Assembly (NCBI GenBank): GCA_020849765.1
Contig: JADLAY010000080.1
Coordinates: 1 to 64,000 of the forward strand
From: Anaerolineae bacterium
Lineage (GTDB): Bacteria > Chloroflexota > Anaerolineae > Aggregatilineales > Phototrophicaceae
Direction: 5' to 3'
DNA: 64,000 bases
How positions within the stretch are numbered: the stretch's first letter is position 1; each line of letters starts with the position of its first letter. The position numbers were made by a program, and so were the translations under genes. Under the pieces are notes generated by a model. That model was given only the letters and a program-made list of their open reading frames with translations. It searched no databases and was not told where the DNA came from. Shown here piece by piece: positions 61,634-64,000 of the stretch.

Positions 61634-61940
61634 CTTGAATCACATTTGCGTCCGCCAACGGGTCAACCCGTCGGCTAAGGTAAATCAAGCGCACTGAAGG
61701 CGCTGTTGAAAATAGCTCCTAGAACTGCGATAGAGCCGTATCATCGGCTTCCTTGATCAGTTCAGTCTTCCTGAACTCAGAACTCGGAACCCAGAACATG
61801 TCCAGCGGCACTGTGAACCCGCACTGAGTACCGAGCACCGAGCACTGAGTACCCGCCCACCTATCGGCGCACACAACAACCGTCCTACCTATTCCGTACG
61901 ACATCTTTCCTGAACTCCCCTGTCAAACCTCACGCGTGCT
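61634..61940. repeat. repeat-filled gap between Uma2 and yvcK
   Basis: Holds the inverted GCGCCTT element (61653-61705), a GTTCTGA-type heptamer array on the reverse strand (61772-61797) and a GTGCTCA-type array on the reverse strand (61822-61853). No gene. Confidence 0.7.
61653..61705 (-). repeat. GCGCCTTCAGTGCGCTTGATT-family element, copy 3
   Basis: Reverse strand reads CAGCGCCTTCAGTGCGCTTG and then AGCCGACGGGTTGACCCGTT, nearly identical to 17447-17497. Confidence 0.65.
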
Positions 61941-61969
61941 TTGACATCCGGCGGAGAAAATGCTAATCT
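61941..61969 (+). promoter_or_regulatory. promoter of yvcK
   Basis: Perfect TTGACA (61941-61946), 17 bases, TAATCT (61964-61969) preceded by TGC, so an extended -10. About 34 bases before the start codon. Confidence 0.6.
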
Positions 61970-62002
61970 GAACGTCGCATCCAGGAGCGAGCCAATCGTT
62001 TC

Positions 62003-63271
62003 ATGATGATCCTCCAACGATTCGCCCGACTAACCAAAATTGGTCTCGGGGTCAAACGCTGGGTTGTCCTCGTTGTGGCCGGTATTGCCCTGCTGATCGC
62101 GAGCATCAGTTTAATGGTCGCGACATTGCTGGGCGGCGGCGTGTTGGCGAGCGCCTGGCAGAACTGGGCCCTTGCCCTCGTCGGAGGCACCGCCGGGCTG
62201 GCGATGATCCTGTACGGCCTGCTGCGGCTGGTGCGCCGCTTCGTCGAGCCGTTCCGCGCGCACAATGACGCGAGCATGATCGAAGTCCTTTACGAGCACA
62301 GCCAGCGCTCGAAGGGGATCAAGATCGTCGCGCTTGGCGGCGGCACGGGGATGCCGTCTGTGCTGCGCGGCCTCAAGTCCATCACACGCAATATCACGGC
62401 GGTCGTGACCGTCGCCGACGACGGCGGCAGTTCCGGCAGGCTGCGGCGTGAAATGGGCGTGCTGCCGCCGGGCGACCTGCGCAACAACATCGTCGCGCTG
62501 GCGGATGACGAAAGCAGCATGGCGCGCCTGTTCCAGTATCGCTTCGAAAGCGGTGACCTCAAGGGGCACGCCTTCGGCAATCTGTTCATCAGTGCGCTGT
62601 CCGCCGTGTCCGGCGGCCTTGAAGCAGCGCTGGTCGAAACGGGGCGTGTGCTCAACATTCAAGGGCGCGTGCTGCCATCGACCTTGCAGGATGTGACGCT
62701 GGCCGCGTGGATACGCCCGCTCGACGGCGACGAAGCCGAATGGATCGTCGGCGAATCGAACGTCACCGATGCAGGCGGCAGAATCGAGCAATTGTGCCTG
62801 GAACCGGCGGACGTTGAGGCGTATCCTGGTAGCGTCGACGCCATCCTGAATGCCGACCTCGTCGTCATCGGCCCCGGCAGCCTGTTCACGAGCATCCTTC
62901 CCAATCTGCTCGTGCCAGGCATTGCCGACGCGCTGCGGGCGACCAGCGCCGAGATCGTGTACGTCTGCAACGTGGCGACGCAGCCCGGCGAGACGGATGC
63001 CTTCACGGTCGCCGACCACGTGCAGGCGATTGAGAAGCACATCGGGCGCGGGGTCTTCGGCGCCGTGCTGGCGAACAACAACTACCCGACGATGAACGCC
63101 GGGGTGAACACCATCTATGTGACGCCTGTGCCGCCCAATCACGACGTGCTCAAGCGCTACGAAATCATCAATGCCGACCTCGTCAACGAAGAAAAACCGT
63201 GGCGGCATGATCCCACCAAGCTCGCACAGGCCATTATGGCCGTGCGCAGCAACACGAATGGAGTAAACTAA
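62003..63271 (+). CDS. yvcK: YvcK/CofD-like protein (gluconeogenesis factor) with membrane anchor
   Basis: 422 residues, longer than the usual 310-330 because of a 105-residue N-terminus with two membrane helices (WVVLVVAGIALLIASISLMV; NWALALVGGTAGLAMILYGL). The YvcK domain starts at IKIVALGGGTGMPSVLRGLK and has ITAVVTVADDGGSSGRLRRE, LPPGDLRNNIVALADDESSM, AFGNLFISAL, ADLVVIGPGSLFTSILPNLL and VYVCNVATQPGETDAFTVAD. It belongs to the CofD-like fold; YvcK binds UDP-sugars and is needed for cell shape and growth on gluconeogenic carbon. The membrane anchor occurs in other Chloroflexota homologues to my knowledge, but I cannot confirm that here. It is followed 65 bases later by gap on the same strand. 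Confidence 0.92.
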   Translation: MMILQRFARLTKIGLGVKRWVVLVVAGIALLIASISLMVATLLGGGVLASAWQNWALALVGGTAGLAMILYGLLRLVRRFVEPFRAHNDASMIEVLYEHSQRSKGIKIVALGGGTGMPSVLRGLKSITRNITAVVTVADDGGSSGRLRREMGVLPPGDLRNNIVALADDESSMARLFQYRFESGDLKGHAFGNLFISALSAVSGGLEAALVETGRVLNIQGRVLPSTLQDVTLAAWIRPLDGDEAEWIVGESNVTDAGGRIEQLCLEPADVEAYPGSVDAILNADLVVIGPGSLFTSILPNLLVPGIADALRATSAEIVYVCNVATQPGETDAFTVADHVQAIEKHIGRGVFGAVLANNNYPTMNAGVNTIYVTPVPPNHDVLKRYEIINADLVNEEKPWRHDPTKLAQAIMAVRSNTNGVN

Positions 63272-63336
63272 GCGACTGAAGGGGTCACTTCCCAACTTCG
63301 CTCAGTGATGTAATCATGAATCAAGGAGACACAACC

Positions 63337-64000
63337 ATGGCGAAGATTCGCATTGGCATCAACGGGTTCGGGCGCATTGGGCGTCAGGTAATGCGCGCGA
63401 TCCGCGAGTATTATCCCGGTGACATCGACGTCGTCGCATTCAACGATCTCGGTGATCTGCCGACGATGGCGCATCTTTTCCGCTACGATTCGAACTATGG
63501 CAAGTACAATGGCACGGTCGAGGTTGGCGAGGGTTCGCTCATCATCGACGGTGACGAGATCAAGGCGCTGGCAGAAAAAGACCCGGCAGCCCTGCCCTGG
63601 GGCGACCTGGGCGTCGACATCGTCATCGAGAGCACCGGCCGCTTCACCGACCGTGACAGCGCCAGCAAGCATCTGACCGCCGGCGCGAAGAAGGTCATCA
63701 TCTCGGCCCCGGCCAAGGGTGAAGACATCACCATTTGCCTCGGCGTCAACGGCGATAAATATGACCCGGCTGCGCACAACATCATCTCGAATGCGTCGTG
63801 CACGACCAACTGCCTCGCCCCCGCCGCCAAAGTCGTCAACGACATGCTGACGATCAAGCGCGGTCTGATGACGACCATCCACAGCTACACCAACGACCAG
63901 AACATCCTCGACCTGCCGCACAAAGATCTGCGCCGCGCTCGCGCCGCCGCTCTGAGCATGATCCCGACGACGACCGGCGCCGCCAAGGCCGTCGCGCTCG
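63337..64000 (+). CDS. gap: glyceraldehyde-3-phosphate dehydrogenase, N-terminal part (runs off the right edge)
   Basis: 221 residues are visible from the ATG at 63337, with AAGGAG upstream. NAD-binding segment IRIGINGFGRIGRQVMRAIR at the start, then FNDLGDLPTMAHLFRYDSNY, and the active-site SNASCTTNCLAPAAKVV with the catalytic Cys. The sequence ends in SMIPTTTGAAKAVAL, mid-gene. GAPDH interconverts glyceraldehyde 3-phosphate and 1,3-bisphosphoglycerate in glycolysis and gluconeogenesis. The C-terminal third lies outside the window. Lying directly behind yvcK, it completes a central carbon pair. Confidence 0.96.
   Translation, partial: MAKIRIGINGFGRIGRQVMRAIREYYPGDIDVVAFNDLGDLPTMAHLFRYDSNYGKYNGTVEVGEGSLIIDGDEIKALAEKDPAALPWGDLGVDIVIESTGRFTDRDSASKHLTAGAKKVIISAPAKGEDITICLGVNGDKYDPAAHNIISNASCTTNCLAPAAKVVNDMLTIKRGLMTTIHSYTNDQNILDLPHKDLRRARAAALSMIPTTTGAAKAVAL

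Overview
The window is GC-rich, gene-dense bacterial chromosome. The gene mix suggests a member of the Chloroflexota (Anaerolineae-like): a type 2 isopentenyl-diphosphate isomerase, a Ser/Thr kinase fused to a PQQ propeller, uncharacterised families that I associate with this phylum (DUF5946, DUF6062), Thr/Pro-rich secreted proteins, and intergenic gaps packed with short palindromes and period-7 repeats. The taxonomic call is inference. I see no rRNA, tRNA or CRISPR.

Layout. 1-3068: start of an acyl carrier protein gene, then isoprenoid genes (fni, polyprenyl diphosphate synthase). 3512-8092: a small membrane protein, a secreted SH3b protein, a PHB-depolymerase-like esterase and a TolB-like propeller protein. 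8525-9709: hemW. 9848-15159: a signalling operon of Ser/Thr kinase-PQQ, PP2C phosphatase, DnaJ-vWA, zinc ribbon-FHA and a small protein, followed by an orphan OmpR-type regulator. 16043-16645: a REP-associated tyrosine transposase (RAYT). 16630-21530: a ferric-reductase-like membrane protein, a GNAT acetyltransferase, dnaK and a secreted triple-repeat protein. 21700-24405: a TipA-like MerR regulator divergent from a contractile tail-sheath protein fused to a C-terminal TIR domain, the most unusual gene here. 24516-29563: small membrane proteins, a RocB-like M20 hydrolase fused to an arginine deiminase, and a lipoprotein. 29886-38909: transporters, an AhpD-like protein, a MocR regulator, DUF5946, a VapBC-like pair whose toxin is cut by an in-frame stop, ribokinase and DUF6062. 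38923-42196: an adenosine deaminase-like protein that lacks its catalytic histidines, pyrG and a roadblock protein. 42901-49522: an imelysin / di-heme oxidoreductase / HTTM cluster, probably iron-related. 49689-52358: a large alpha-helical repeat protein. 52781-60908: MoxR and DUF58, a membrane-fused spermidine synthase homologue, DUF1461, and three tandem paralogues of an unrecognised membrane family. 61052-64000: Uma2 nuclease, yvcK and the start of gap.

At least five repeat families share the larger gaps: GTAG-headed palindromes that fit the definition of REPs and probably belong to the RAYT; a three-hairpin CGCCAG element; a GCGCCTTCAGTGCGCTTGATT element; 170-200 bp MITE-like elements with terminal inverted repeats; and degenerate heptamer arrays. 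The strongest discovery leads are the sheath-TIR fusion, the RocB-deiminase fusion, the RAYT/REP system, the dead deaminase and the kinase-phosphatase-DnaJ/vWA-FHA module.
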